Of a DNA stretch of 64,000 nucleotides, positions 1 through 11,150 are shown one piece after another (position 1 is the stretch's first letter; every line of letters starts with the position of its first letter). The notes under the pieces were generated by a model. The model saw only the letters and a program-made list of their open reading frames with translations. It did no database searches and was not told where the DNA came from. The stretch covers positions 1-64,000 of the forward strand of contig NZ_BCFL01000034.1 in the NCBI RefSeq assembly GCF_002217755.1, given 5' to 3'. This DNA is from Streptomyces hyaluromycini (GTDB taxonomy: Bacteria > Actinomycetota > Actinomycetes > Streptomycetales > Streptomycetaceae). The position numbers were made by a program, and so were the translations under genes.

Positions 1-2576
1 CGGCCTGCCTGGAAGGTATCGGCAAGGTGATCTCGGAGTCGACGGTGGCGGAACTGGTACATGGCGCCCGACTTTCGGAGCACGCCGCGCTGGCGAGCGT
101 CCTCCAGGAAAGTGATCAATCTCCAGGGCAGGCGTCCCGTCAACGGGAGCCAGATGCGGGCGAAGGCCACCCACTGGCCCCAGGCGGTCAGGCAGAGCCC
201 GTAGCCGATCCCGGCGCCGAAGCCGCCTTCTACGGCGAACGCGACCCCGAGCTGGATACTGCGGAGGGGAGTTTCGGTGAAGCTGCTCGCCAAACCCGCG
301 ACCAGTCCAAGCGTCAGCGCCCAAATGGAGAGAGAGGAGATCACGTATGCGCGGTTCGCTCGCAGGAGGTCGGTGTAACTGACGGCGCTCATGACGTCGA
401 TGGGAGTTTCCAGCCAGGCCATAAGCCCGCCCGCGAGCCCCGCCCCGAGGCCGACTACGAGCGGGAACACGATCGCGGACAGCAGTCCGACCTTGAGCCC
501 GTCGTCGAGTCCCAGTGACGGCGCGACAAGCCTGTCGACGAGCACGATGACAAGCGCGACCACGAACCCCACAAGGCTTCCGATCACGACCTTTTGGGCC
601 AACCGTCCGCCATGCTGCCTGGAGCGGCCGAACAGACGGACCCCTACTGGAAACGGTCTCAGCAGGTAGTTATAGGCGATACGCCGGTAGAGCAATCCGA
701 AGGCCAGTCCGGTCACGAGCCCGTGGAGCAGTCCCACGACCAAGCCGTGCTGGATCGCGAACCCGAGTCCGTGCGATGTGGCGATCAGGTCCACGAGAGT
801 GCTCCCGATCGCGCTGGCAAGCGCAAAGAACAGCCCCGACAAGAACGAGATGACGGCGGTGCGCGCCCGGAGGCTCATCGACGCGCCCAGCTCCCACCAG
901 GCCAGATCATCGCGCGTGCCGATCCGGTGCAGGTGATCGGCGAGGTATCCGAGCCAGCGTTGGGCCTGCGCCCGGTCCTTCTCGGGCCTGTCCCGGTAGA
1001 CGACGGGAAGGAAAGCACCTAGCAGGTCGTCCTCGATCGCCTCGCGGGTGTCGAAGCGTGTGGCCGTCAGTAGCCTCTTCGGTCCGCGCGCCGCCTCGTC
1101 GACCCCGCTCGTCCCCTGCTCACCGTGGACGATCGCGGCCAGGTCGACCATCAGCGGCGTGGACAGTGCCAGGCCCAGCGGGCCCTCGGGGTTGCCCTGT
1201 ATCTCGGCCTGCACCAGGTTCCAGGCGGGTGCGTCGTGCCGGCTGCTCCGCAACCGCAGATACTCCACCGCTTCGTCCGGGGTGAGAGGGGCGAGCTCGA
1301 TCACGGCGGCATGCTGCAGACCTCCGGTATCCGCCATCGCCCTGCGGTACACGTCGGTACGGCTCGTCAGGACCCATGGCAGGGCGGTGCGGGAGAGTTC
1401 CATCCATGCGGCGCCCTGAAGGTCCTGGGCGATTTCGTCGAACCCGTCCAGGACAGGCAGGATCCGGCCGATCCCGACCAGCTTTTCTGTGAGTGTCGTC
1501 CCGTCGGCGGTGACCCGGTCCAGACCGGACATGACACGGCTCAGCTGGCTGCTCAGCCAGTGCTCCAACGTCTCGACCTTGGGGTTCCACGAGCCCAGAC
1601 TGAAGATCTCCGGAACGGGTGCGCCGGGCCTGCGATTCTTCAGTAGATCTAGTACAAAGCGCATGGCCAGGACGGTCTTCCCCGAGCCAACTGCGCCCAG
1701 CACTACAAGCCGCCCAGAAGGGATCGTTTTGTAGATCTCGGTGATATCTTCCAGACGGCCGTCCAAGGTCCGGGGAGACAAGTCGGACGAGATCAGATTC
1801 GGATCGCCTGTCGTAACACCGTCCAACGCCGTCGTCCAACGCACGTGCAGCATCGGGATCGGTGCACCGAGCCCACGTCGCCTTTCCCCTCCCCCCCAAC
1901 GTTTCTGGATCGCTTCGGCAAGTTCGTCGGCAGTCCTACCGAGTCCATCGACAGACCTGGCGAGTTCATCGACCGCCGTGCCGAGTTCATCGACCGCCAT
2001 GCCGAGTTCATCGGCAGCCCCACCGAGTGCATCGACGACCTGGCCGAGTCCATCGAAATTCCGGCCGAGTCCATCCTGCGGATATGAGCCGATGTTGATG
2101 TTGACCTCGTTGACCTCGTTGACTACGCCGGCAACAACGAGCGTTCCATCTTCTGTGTGCGCCTCCAGAGGGTACTTCTCGTGCGCAGAGGCCAGTTTCG
2201 GCGGGTTTTGTCGATGGTCGGGTCGGAGGGACGGAGTGGCGTGAGGGGGAATGTCTCGGAAGTTAGCGCGCTTGCGTTCCTGGTGCGGCTTGGCTGGCGG
2301 TTCGGGGCTTCGGGGCGCCGGGCCTGAAATGTTGGATGTGTTCGGCCCAGTTGCGCTGCCCTCAGTGGCCGAGATCTCTGCCGGAGTTGCCGGGCCGTCA
2401 GCAGAGGAGGGCGGAGGCAGAGTTCGCTCGGGCAGACGGACCCCCAGGAATGATGCAAGCACCAGGCGTGGCCATGAGTAGCCGACCCTTCCCCTCGGGG
2501 GCGGCGCATCCTGATGGCGTCGCGGTGCATTCGTGAATGAGGCCCACACACCCTTGACCAGATCGCGCGCAGTCAT
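1..2576 (-). CDS. NACHT-domain P-loop ATPase with C-terminal membrane segments (3' end outside window)
   Basis: The frame is open without a stop from an ATG at 2576 to the window edge (858 codons), so only the extreme C-terminus is missing. The ATG follows GAGGA and overlaps the stop of the upstream gene (ATGA). Residues 1-165 are low-complexity and Pro-rich; 169-223 form heptads such as VDELGTA, a likely coiled coil. Walker A is GAVGSGKT (294-301) and Walker B LPVLDGFDE (373-381), the NACHT signature. Several hydrophobic segments follow (about 590-800), and the visible end FRHRRLRDHLA resembles the tail of Streptomyces NACHT proteins. NACHT/STAND ATPases sense a ligand and oligomerise; many bacterial ones are antiphage. 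Defence is an inference here, and a developmental or signalling role is possible. Confidence 0.85.
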   Translation of the reverse strand, partial: MTARDLVKGVWASFTNAPRRHQDAPPPRGRVGYSWPRLVLASFLGVRLPERTLPPPSSADGPATPAEISATEGSATGPNTSNISGPAPRSPEPPAKPHQERKRANFRDIPPHATPSLRPDHRQNPPKLASAHEKYPLEAHTEDGTLVVAGVVNEVNEVNINIGSYPQDGLGRNFDGLGQVVDALGGAADELGMAVDELGTAVDELARSVDGLGRTADELAEAIQKRWGGGERRRGLGAPIPMLHVRWTTALDGVTTGDPNLISSDLSPRTLDGRLEDITEIYKTIPSGRLVVLGAVGSGKTVLAMRFVLDLLKNRRPGAPVPEIFSLGSWNPKVETLEHWLSSQLSRVMSGLDRVTADGTTLTEKLVGIGRILPVLDGFDEIAQDLQGAAWMELSRTALPWVLTSRTDVYRRAMADTGGLQHAAVIELAPLTPDEAVEYLRLRSSRHDAPAWNLVQAEIQGNPEGPLGLALSTPLMVDLAAIVHGEQGTSGVDEAARGPKRLLTATRFDTREAIEDDLLGAFLPVVYRDRPEKDRAQAQRWLGYLADHLHRIGTRDDLAWWELGASMSLRARTAVISFLSGLFFALASAIGSTLVDLIATSHGLGFAIQHGLVVGLLHGLVTGLAFGLLYRRIAYNYLLRPFPVGVRLFGRSRQHGGRLAQKVVIGSLVGFVVALVIVLVDRLVAPSLGLDDGLKVGLLSAIVFPLVVGLGAGLAGGLMAWLETPIDVMSAVSYTDLLRANRAYVISSLSIWALTLGLVAGLASSFTETPLRSIQLGVAFAVEGGFGAGIGYGLCLTAWGQWVAFARIWLPLTGRLPWRLITFLEDARQRGVLRKSGAMYQFRHRRLRDHLADTFQAG
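1910..2070 (-). repeat. 21-bp imperfect repeats encoding coiled-coil heptads
   Basis: On the + strand the motif GAGTTCATCGACCGCC recurs every 21 bp, read in reverse as Val-Asp-Glu-Leu heptads inside the NACHT gene. The repeat phase matches the protein heptad, so unit number changes would keep the frame and lengthen or shorten the coiled coil. Confidence 0.7.
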
Positions 2577-3142
2577 GATGCGTCCTCACCCAACGGTGCC
2601 TGAGAGGGGGAAGTCCGGGACGCTTCATCTGGAGCAGTGGGGTGCACGGGCTGCGAATGCATGCGCAACTGCGGGGCAGGAACTGCCGTACCCTCGCCGT
2701 TTGCAGGCGAAGTGGACGGTGAGGACGACACTGAAGTCGAGGTTGGCGCGGTGAATGAGACAACGGCGTTGGCGGCCGTCGGCGCTGGGCCAGCCGGTGG
2801 TGCACCAGGATCCGGTCCCTGGACGGCTTCTTGGACACTCCGGGAAGCACCCCACTGCTGGAACAGCGCGGGTGCAGCTGCACCGACCGCGATTGCCGCA
2901 GAAACCCCCGTGACCTGATTGTGGAAGACCCATCCGGCGAAGGCGCCGAGGAGAGCGCGAAGAACCAGAACGATGCCGTCGGGGCCAGGCTGTACGTACT
3001 GCTGCAGCTGGGGTTGTTCGGTTCCTCGGCGTAGATTCTCGCGGCAGGCGGCCTGCCAGTCCGTCACGTTGGCGAAGAGGGAGACGACAGCGACCACGCA
3101 ACCACCCGCCGCGCCGCACCCTACAGCGGCCACCATGTCCAC
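2573..3142 (-). CDS. Small membrane protein coupled to the NACHT ATPase
   Basis: This 189-residue protein starts at GTG 3142 behind a G-rich Shine-Dalgarno (GGGGGGGAA); ATG 3136 is an alternative. Residues 4-24 are a hydrophobic Gly/Ala/Val segment; 55-73 and 79-96 are two more. Between them lies a short polar stretch rich in Gln. From residue 105 on the protein is a Pro/Ser/Thr-rich tail. Its TGA overlaps the ATG of the NACHT gene, so the two are almost certainly co-translated. I recognise no family. The tight coupling suggests a membrane partner or sensor for the ATPase, which is inference only. Confidence 0.65.
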   Translation of the reverse strand: MDMVAAVGCGAAGGCVVAVVSLFANVTDWQAACRENLRRGTEQPQLQQYVQPGPDGIVLVLRALLGAFAGWVFHNQVTGVSAAIAVGAAAPALFQQWGASRSVQEAVQGPDPGAPPAGPAPTAANAVVSFTAPTSTSVSSSPSTSPANGEGTAVPAPQLRMHSQPVHPTAPDEASRTSPSQAPLGEDAS

Positions 3143-3468
3143 ATTCCCCCCCGTGGCTGTCCCTGGCCTGTCAGCCTGTCAGGTGCTCACTTTGCCAGGT
3201 GGAAAAGAAGCGTGGGGATGATGAGGAGCACTTCTCTGTGCGTCCTCCTCTTGACGCATCACCGCACGCTGCGACTCAGCTGACGTCGTCATGCCGGTGT
3301 GCCGGCGTGATCGATCAAGCTAAGCCGCCCCTCTCAGATGATCTCCAGCCGGATGGTCCAGCCGCGGCCGCGGCAATCCATGACATTCATGCCGGAAGGG
3401 CAATGCCCGCTGGCTTCAGGCCGCCGGCGGCCGGGAAGTTCGGCTTTGTGGGTCCGCGCGCCCAGCCG
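3143..3468. other. Gap between NACHT module and HD remnant
   Basis: No convincing gene. A minus-strand 18-codon frame (3334-3390, start MNVMDCRGRG) exists but has only a weak ribosome site. The stretch probably holds the deleted remainder of the HD gene and the promoter of the NACHT module. Confidence 0.4.
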
Positions 3469-3672
3469 TCAACCACACTGTCCGCAGGCCAGCCATGCGG
3501 CCCCCCGAACCTGCATCAGCCCCAACAGTTCCGCGTCGTCCCTCAGGATCGGGCTCAGGGAGCGAGCGCGCTTGGCGACCCCAAGCGAGTGCGCCCACCG
3601 GCGCGGAAGCGGATCGGCGAGCAGCGATTCCGAGAGCTTGTACGCCCACTCAGTCAGTCCCATGACGGCCAA
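3469..3672 (-). pseudogene. Truncated HD-domain protein remnant
   Basis: The first ~47 residues (WAYKLSESLLADPLPRRWAH and on to ILRDDAELL) match the start of the Streptomyces HD-domain proteins that usually continue with a metal-binding HD pair. Here the sequence leaves the family after ELL and stops at 67 codons, so the histidine-aspartate site is absent. It begins 2-11 bp after the GntR stop (TTG 3672 or ATG 3663), an arrangement common for GntR/HD pairs. Most likely a deletion product. Confidence 0.6.
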
Positions 3673-3674
3673 GA

Positions 3675-4148
3675 CTACGGCCGGGCGGTGCAGGCCGGGA
3701 GAGCACGCACGGTCCGTCCCTTGCCATGCACAGTCGCAAGAAGGCCGTTTCCCTCCATTTGGGCTAAGACGCGGCGCACGGCGGTCCGCGACGCGCTGAA
3801 CCGCTCACACAGCTTCGCTTCCGACGGGTACGGGTCCCCGACCGAGAGCGAGTCTTCTTCGATCACGTCCGTCATGCGCTCCGCGAGCGACCGTCGGTCA
3901 CCTCCCCGGACCACGCGCCAGCCGATCCCGGGGGCAGACTCGACAACCCCGTCAGCTTCGAGAGCCTTGAGCGCACAGCGGATCGTGTTCCGGGAGACGC
4001 GGTGCTTGTCCATCAGGTCGGCCTCTGACGGCAAGGCGTCGCTACCTTGCTCCGCCTGAATCGCGTCTCGCAACGTCTCCGCAATGACTAGGCAGGTTCG
4101 TGCGGACTGGCCTCCGACACTTCGGCTCCTCTCGCGTTTCTCCATCAC
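3675..4148 (-). CDS. GntR-family regulator with two winged-helix domains
   Basis: A 157-residue protein starting at GTG 4148 or ATG 4145. It contains two tandem winged-helix units with GntR-type signatures: LPSEADLMDKHRVSRNTIR (about 41-59) and YPSEAKLCERFSASRTAVRR (about 106-125). There is no room for an effector-binding domain, so each half is a bare DNA reader and the protein could bind two half sites from one chain. The C-terminus runs into the HD remnant, its probable former operon partner. Such regulators are frequent on Streptomyces integrative elements and islands. The target is unknown. Confidence 0.8.
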   Translation of the reverse strand: MMEKRERSRSVGGQSARTCLVIAETLRDAIQAEQGSDALPSEADLMDKHRVSRNTIRCALKALEADGVVESAPGIGWRVVRGGDRRSLAERMTDVIEEDSLSVGDPYPSEAKLCERFSASRTAVRRVLAQMEGNGLLATVHGKGRTVRALPACTARP

Positions 4149-4250
4149 TACTCACCAAGGGGCCCACGGCCATTGCCACCCGAAGAGCGCGACTGTCGGC
4201 ATGCCTGACCCGGCGAGAGGCCGTTAGGACGGCTCGTAGGCCACCGCCCT

Positions 4251-5627
4251 CTAGGACGCGCCGGATGAATCTCCCGACGGTTCCTCTCTGTCCGACATAT
4301 CCAACAATATCCATGCTTTCTCCAGCGGGTCATGAATACCGGCGTCCACACGGAATCCATCCACCCAGCCAAATCCCGCTTTCATCTCCGCATACACAGG
4401 GGTCAACAGATCGGGGTGAAACCTAGATAGACCAAAGTCTGCGGCAACCTCCAGCGATATCCTCGTCACGGGACGAGTGAATCCCTTCAGCATTCTCCCA
4501 GGTTCATAGCCACCAATCTCATAGATCTCTTCGCGGCTCACATAGCCACCATTCTCAACTGCGCGTTTAATGGTTGCTTCCTGCACCTGCGCTTGGGTAC
4601 GCAGTTTCCGAAGAACCTCAACAAGAGAGCTTAGGTACCAGCCGTCTACAGAATCATCAGAGGACTCCGATGTCGACTGAGCGTCAACCAGTTCAACGTT
4701 CTGCACCGAGTCTTCACTAACCGTAACCTTAAGGAATTCTCGCGCCAGAACCAAGAGCCTATCCGGCTTCAGCATATACAGACGCACGCCCGCTTCACGC
4801 AGAAGCTCTTCCGCCAACTCGTTGCGCGGCCCAATGGTCATGCGATTCCGGATGCGCCACCAATCTTCCTTGACGTCTCCAGTGACCAGAAGGACATTCC
4901 TTGCCCTATCCTTCGCCTCCTGCATCAATTGGAACCACACCAGATAATCCCCGACTTCGAAATCATCCCCACGTGCTTCTTTCTTCTTATCTTTATATCC
5001 CGGCGGGATCTGATCATCGAGCCGCTGCTTGCCGTCAATGACACACTTCGCGTACGTGCCGACATTAAGCGGAGATCCCACCTTGCCTTTCAGTAGAGAG
5101 GCCAGTGCGGAAAGAACCTTATCCTTAGATGTGTCACGCTCCATTTCCAATCCACTACTATCAACGACACGCTCCATGGAGCCAATTACTTCATCAAATG
5201 CATTCTCAAGGACGGATTCAAGGATCGTCGCACTTGCACGGTCCAGCGACACTCGATTAACCCAGCCGCGAAAATCCGAGGTAGCTTTCTCCAAATTCGA
5301 CCTCAGTGCAGCAATAGACTGCTGCAGCTGCCTTTCCGGATCTTCCAGCGCATTCTCGCGATTACGCCAGAATTCAACCATCACCTGATTTGGGACCCAC
5401 AGACGTACGCCGAACTTATCCAGGGTATCCAGCAGCGACGTCCGGGCATCTTGGTTATACCGGTACAGATTCAGAAGTACATTCGTGTCCACAACGACCA
5501 TGCCGTTGCTCAACACGTTCTGCCAGTCTTCATGAGTTGGCGTCACATATCCAGAGAAGCCATCAAAGATGCTCCTGCCCTCTGAGCCGTTGGTCTCGGA
5601 AGTGTCATGTGCCTCTGCGTCCGTCAC
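4251..5627 (-). CDS. PIN-like domain (DUF4935/PIN_8) protein, putative RNase
   Basis: A 458-residue protein from GTG 5627 without a clear Shine-Dalgarno. The acidic pattern of the PIN_8 family is present: VVDTNVLLNLYRY (Asp47), VPNQVMVEFWRNRE (Glu85), GDYLVW (Asp227) and VTGDVKEDWW (Asp251, Asp255). These would bind metal in a PIN nuclease. The C-terminal ~130 residues are not recognised. The gene is AT-richer than its neighbours and uses rare codons such as CTA, a sign of transfer. PIN_8 proteins often sit in conflict and defence islands; substrate and toxicity are unknown. Confidence 0.75.
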   Translation of the reverse strand: MTDAEAHDTSETNGSEGRSIFDGFSGYVTPTHEDWQNVLSNGMVVVDTNVLLNLYRYNQDARTSLLDTLDKFGVRLWVPNQVMVEFWRNRENALEDPERQLQQSIAALRSNLEKATSDFRGWVNRVSLDRASATILESVLENAFDEVIGSMERVVDSSGLEMERDTSKDKVLSALASLLKGKVGSPLNVGTYAKCVIDGKQRLDDQIPPGYKDKKKEARGDDFEVGDYLVWFQLMQEAKDRARNVLLVTGDVKEDWWRIRNRMTIGPRNELAEELLREAGVRLYMLKPDRLLVLAREFLKVTVSEDSVQNVELVDAQSTSESSDDSVDGWYLSSLVEVLRKLRTQAQVQEATIKRAVENGGYVSREEIYEIGGYEPGRMLKGFTRPVTRISLEVAADFGLSRFHPDLLTPVYAEMKAGFGWVDGFRVDAGIHDPLEKAWILLDMSDREEPSGDSSGAS

Positions 5628-6408
5628 TGGATCAGAGTACGAGATATGAGGTTGCCATGGCCCCAGATCATCGAGTTTCTATGCTCGGTTCCCTAACGGA
5701 ACGCCCAAGGCCCACAGCCCGTTCTACGCAACGGCCGGCCTCCCCTTCCCCGGCAGCCCCCGCGTCAAGCTGGCTCCGCCCGTCTCAGTTCCCGTTTCGT
5801 TCATTCCCGCACGCGGCCGTCCGGACTCGTTCACTGAGCCGCAGTGATCCCAACATCCGTACGGGCTTGAACGCCCTCGAACGCGTCCGGATCAGCCCCT
5901 GACCAGCACAGATAAACCTGCAAAACGGGTCATGTACCGGTCCTTGCAACCCAGGCGGAGCGGCACTCGCAAGCCGGGCCCCTGCACGCATACAGGTGCC
6001 CGTCGCCGCTACTACTGTCGGGCCTCAGTGTTCTCGCGTATCGCGGCGACGCCATCGAGCAGAGCGTAGGCGATCGCCGCCACACCCTCCCCAATGGCGT
6101 CGGTTCGGTACTCGTCGCCCGTGCGGCCCGCCGCCGCTTCTGCTTTGCTCTCCGCTTAGCTCCCGTACACGCTCTGGTTCGGCATCGGTATCCCTTCCTT
6201 TCCCCCGGCCCTTCCTGCGGATCTTTTCTGCCTCCCCCGCCCGAGACGCAGCGAAGCCTCAGATCACGCCAGACTCTCCGCGGAGATGAAAGGTGCTACC
6301 GAATATGCACAGGCGCCAGGAGGCCTGAGGACGACCGTCGATCACCGGGCCATTCCCGGGCTGGCCAGAGCAACCCTTGGAGGCGTTGCTGCTGGCCGAC
6401 TTGACGTC
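5628..6408. other. 780-bp spacer between two AT-richer island genes
   Basis: It holds one nonsense-interrupted small ORF (6012-6185, separate entry) and otherwise no frame with acceptable start, ribosome site and codon use. The promoter of the PIN gene must lie at its low-coordinate end. Confidence 0.4.
6012..6185 (-). pseudogene. 57-codon ORF interrupted by an in-frame stop
   Basis: A strong ribosome site (GGAAGGG, 6 nt) precedes ATG 6185. The frame reads MPNQSVYGS, meets TAA at 6156-6158, then continues in the same frame with protein-like sequence (EYRTDAIGEGVAAIAYALLD) to TAG at 6012. It looks like a small gene killed by one nonsense mutation. Family not recognised. Confidence 0.35.
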
Positions 6409-7530
6409 TCATCTGTTCTTTTGCATCCCCTTGAGGATCTTTCGCTCCGCTCGGTCAATACCCTCTTGCGCCTCAAATAGCACATCGATGCACGCCGACA
6501 TTATTTCCTGGATGGCTCGCATGTGGAGAATGGCATCCATGTCCACGCCATCGGAAATCTTGACAGCCGCCAAGGCGAATGTGGTCTGCAGAAGGGAGCT
6601 AAGAGCCATGCTCGCCGGATCAATAAGTCCAATGTTCGTCTTACCGACGTCACGAACAGTGATTCCTCGATATTCGATGAAGTTATGGCTCAGCCCACGG
6701 GCCCCGCAGTGCACCTCACTACTCGCCCATTGATAGTAAGGTCGCACATGGCTCAGAGATGCCTTCTCCTCCAACTCTCTGAAGTTGTCATTGGGTGAAA
6801 ATTTCTTAGCCCAACCGTATTCCCTCTTGAAGTCCGCTCCATACTTGGTGATTACTTCGTCATATCGACGCTCAATCTCGTCCAGAAATTCCTGTTCGAG
6901 CGGCTCTTCCCCCAAGACAATGTGATCCTTCTGGAACTGAAGAGCATCACGTCTGCGGCCGACGATCTCGTGGTCAAGGAAGCGCTCAGCCAAGTCACAG
7001 TGAACCGCGTCTGTGGCCGATTCCGCGATCAGACCCGCGATAACAGCCGTCTCATGCAGTGTTCGACAACGCGCCAAGGCCCCCCTGGGGTGACCGTGCG
7101 AGAGAAGGGTCAGAACTTCGCCAGCCACCCGACAGGCAGTTACATGAAGGCCCGTAAGCGCTTCTAGGATGTTTTGCTCAGTCGGTGTCAGGTGTTCACC
7201 GTCACGACGGGCTGCACCTTCCCCCAATTCGATACACATAAATAGGGTGATCTGATAGAGATCTAGAGCTTTCCCCCACTGCTTGGCGAGCCTTCGATCA
7301 AAACCTCTCTCTGCCCGCCTGTTCGCGCGGAGTGTTCTTTTATCCTTCTTGATACGCCCAGCCAGCATAGGGGCCATCTCATCGATAAACTCAGGCACCG
7401 CCTTTGCGATCAGTTCATCGACCCGTTCGGGGTCGAATCCTTTCCGAATCTGCTCCAATACCGCGTCTGCAAGCTGATCCGTCAAGGGCTGCTTACCAAC
7501 TGAACGTGAGCGCTTGAATTTTCGGAACAT
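6409..7530 (-). CDS. DUF5677-like protein
   Basis: I start this 373-residue protein at ATG 7530 because GGAGGGG lies 5-6 nt upstream; the frame stays open to 7611. After a basic N-terminus (MFRKFKRSRS) comes an acidic helical part. Residues ~130-330 match the DUF5677 pattern: a helical bundle with ALARCRTLHETAVIAGLI, AERFLDHEIVGRR and HVRPYYQWASSEVHCGARGL. The function of the family is unknown. The gene is AT-richer than the core and stands alone between the PIN gene and ppdK, consistent with island cargo. A role in defence is a guess from context. Confidence 0.65.
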   Translation of the reverse strand: MFRKFKRSRSVGKQPLTDQLADAVLEQIRKGFDPERVDELIAKAVPEFIDEMAPMLAGRIKKDKRTLRANRRAERGFDRRLAKQWGKALDLYQITLFMCIELGEGAARRDGEHLTPTEQNILEALTGLHVTACRVAGEVLTLLSHGHPRGALARCRTLHETAVIAGLIAESATDAVHCDLAERFLDHEIVGRRRDALQFQKDHIVLGEEPLEQEFLDEIERRYDEVITKYGADFKREYGWAKKFSPNDNFRELEEKASLSHVRPYYQWASSEVHCGARGLSHNFIEYRGITVRDVGKTNIGLIDPASMALSSLLQTTFALAAVKISDGVDMDAILHMRAIQEIMSACIDVLFEAQEGIDRAERKILKGMQKNR

Positions 7531-7939
7531 GCGGGCCCCTCCAGTGTTAGCTGGACCGCACCTTATATGATCATTTCTCGGCTGAGTATTGATTTTCCGG
7601 GGCGCACTCAAACGGACGCTCCCGCACAGCCATGCGGGAGGCTGAAAAGCGTGTTGGAGGCAACGGGGCGGGGCCTCTGCGATGCCGGCGCATGACGAGA
7701 CTCAATCGCCCAGGGAGGGCACAACGGCGTCACGCGGGCTCAACGTCAACCAACGCCGTTTTGCCTGGTCAGCGACGTAACTTGACAGTCCCCGCAAATC
7801 ACGCACGAAGGGGCGGCACCCCCGCACAGGGTGCCGCCCCTCTTCTTGCGTGCCGGGGCCGCCGTCCATCGGTCTTGAGGGTCGGGGACGGACGGCGGAC
7901 CCGGGGTTCGAAGGCAGCGCCTCAAGCGCCTCAAGCGCC
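7531..7939. other. Island/core junction, no gene seen
   Basis: No supported CDS. It contains the terminator of ppdK at 7810-7840 and a TTGACA hexamer near 7781. I found no tRNA or obvious attachment repeat marking the island edge. Confidence 0.4.
7810..7840. terminator. Terminator downstream of ppdK
   Basis: Perfect 12-bp inverted repeat GGGGCGGCACCC / GGGTGCCGCCCC with a 7-nt loop, 100 bp past the ppdK stop. A pyrimidine run follows on the + strand, so it may work in both directions. Confidence 0.75.
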
Positions 7940-10660
<2,721 letters not shown>

Positions 10661-11138
10661 GGGTCTCGACTCCCTCGAGGACTCGGTGGCTGCCCTGACG
10701 GCCAGGAACATACCCAGATCGAAGGCGCCTGGGTACGTCTACTTGCGTGTCATGCGCCCGTAACCAGTCGTCCGCCACCGGATCGAAAGTCAAAGCTTGG
10801 CAAGCGAAGACCGGTCGGTGTTTTCACTTCTTGAACGCAAGACCGCTCAGCACCACACCTTTCCGCTCAGGTGAGCGGACATCCTGCACGTCTGATTTCG
10901 ATCGATGAACGATCAAGGGGTGGCACCCAGTGCCACCCCTTGGAGAAGTGCAGTCGCCCATGATCCGCTCATCTGAGCGCAACCCTTATCAAGGGTGGCG
11001 AGAATCACGCTGCCACAGACCGCCCGAGTTCACCATGCGGACGCGGGCGCGGACACCAGAACCCGCCGGAAACGCGCCGGTCACACACCCGGCGCCGGAA
11101 ACGCGCCGGTCACACACCCGGCGCCGGAAACGCGCCGG
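10661..11138. other. Gap upstream of ppdK: promoter, terminator and tandem repeat
   Basis: No gene. The low end must carry the ppdK promoter. 10914-10942 is a hairpin and 11067-11150 a 29-bp tandem repeat reaching into the ROK gene. Confidence 0.5.
10914..10942. terminator. Hairpin downstream of the ROK gene
   Basis: Perfect 13-bp stem CAAGGGGTGGCAC / GTGCCACCCCTTG with a 3-nt loop, about 200 bp beyond the ROK stop and 250 bp before ppdK. It has no T-run but is a strong stem, the usual Streptomyces terminator form. Confidence 0.6.
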
Positions 11139-11150
11139 TCACACACCCAG
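11067..11150. repeat. 29-bp tandem repeat spanning the ROK stop codon
   Basis: CGGAAACGCGCCGGTCACAC starts at 11067, 11096 and 11125, a period of exactly 29 bp, about three copies. The last copy contains the TGA of the ROK gene (11139-11141) and its final codons, so the 3' end of the gene has been re-copied downstream. Confidence 0.85.

Noticed and set aside
3334..3390. 18-residue peptide gene starting MNVMDCRGRG
   Set aside because: Weak ribosome site, no recognised family and located in a decayed stretch; not enough support.
7531..7939. Attachment site or tRNA marking the island edge
   Set aside because: No tRNA cloverleaf and no direct repeat matching another site in the window was found.
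11067..11150. CRISPR array (also considered at 62931-63005 and 41395-41905)
   Set aside because: The units are directly adjacent with no unique spacers, and no cas genes are near.
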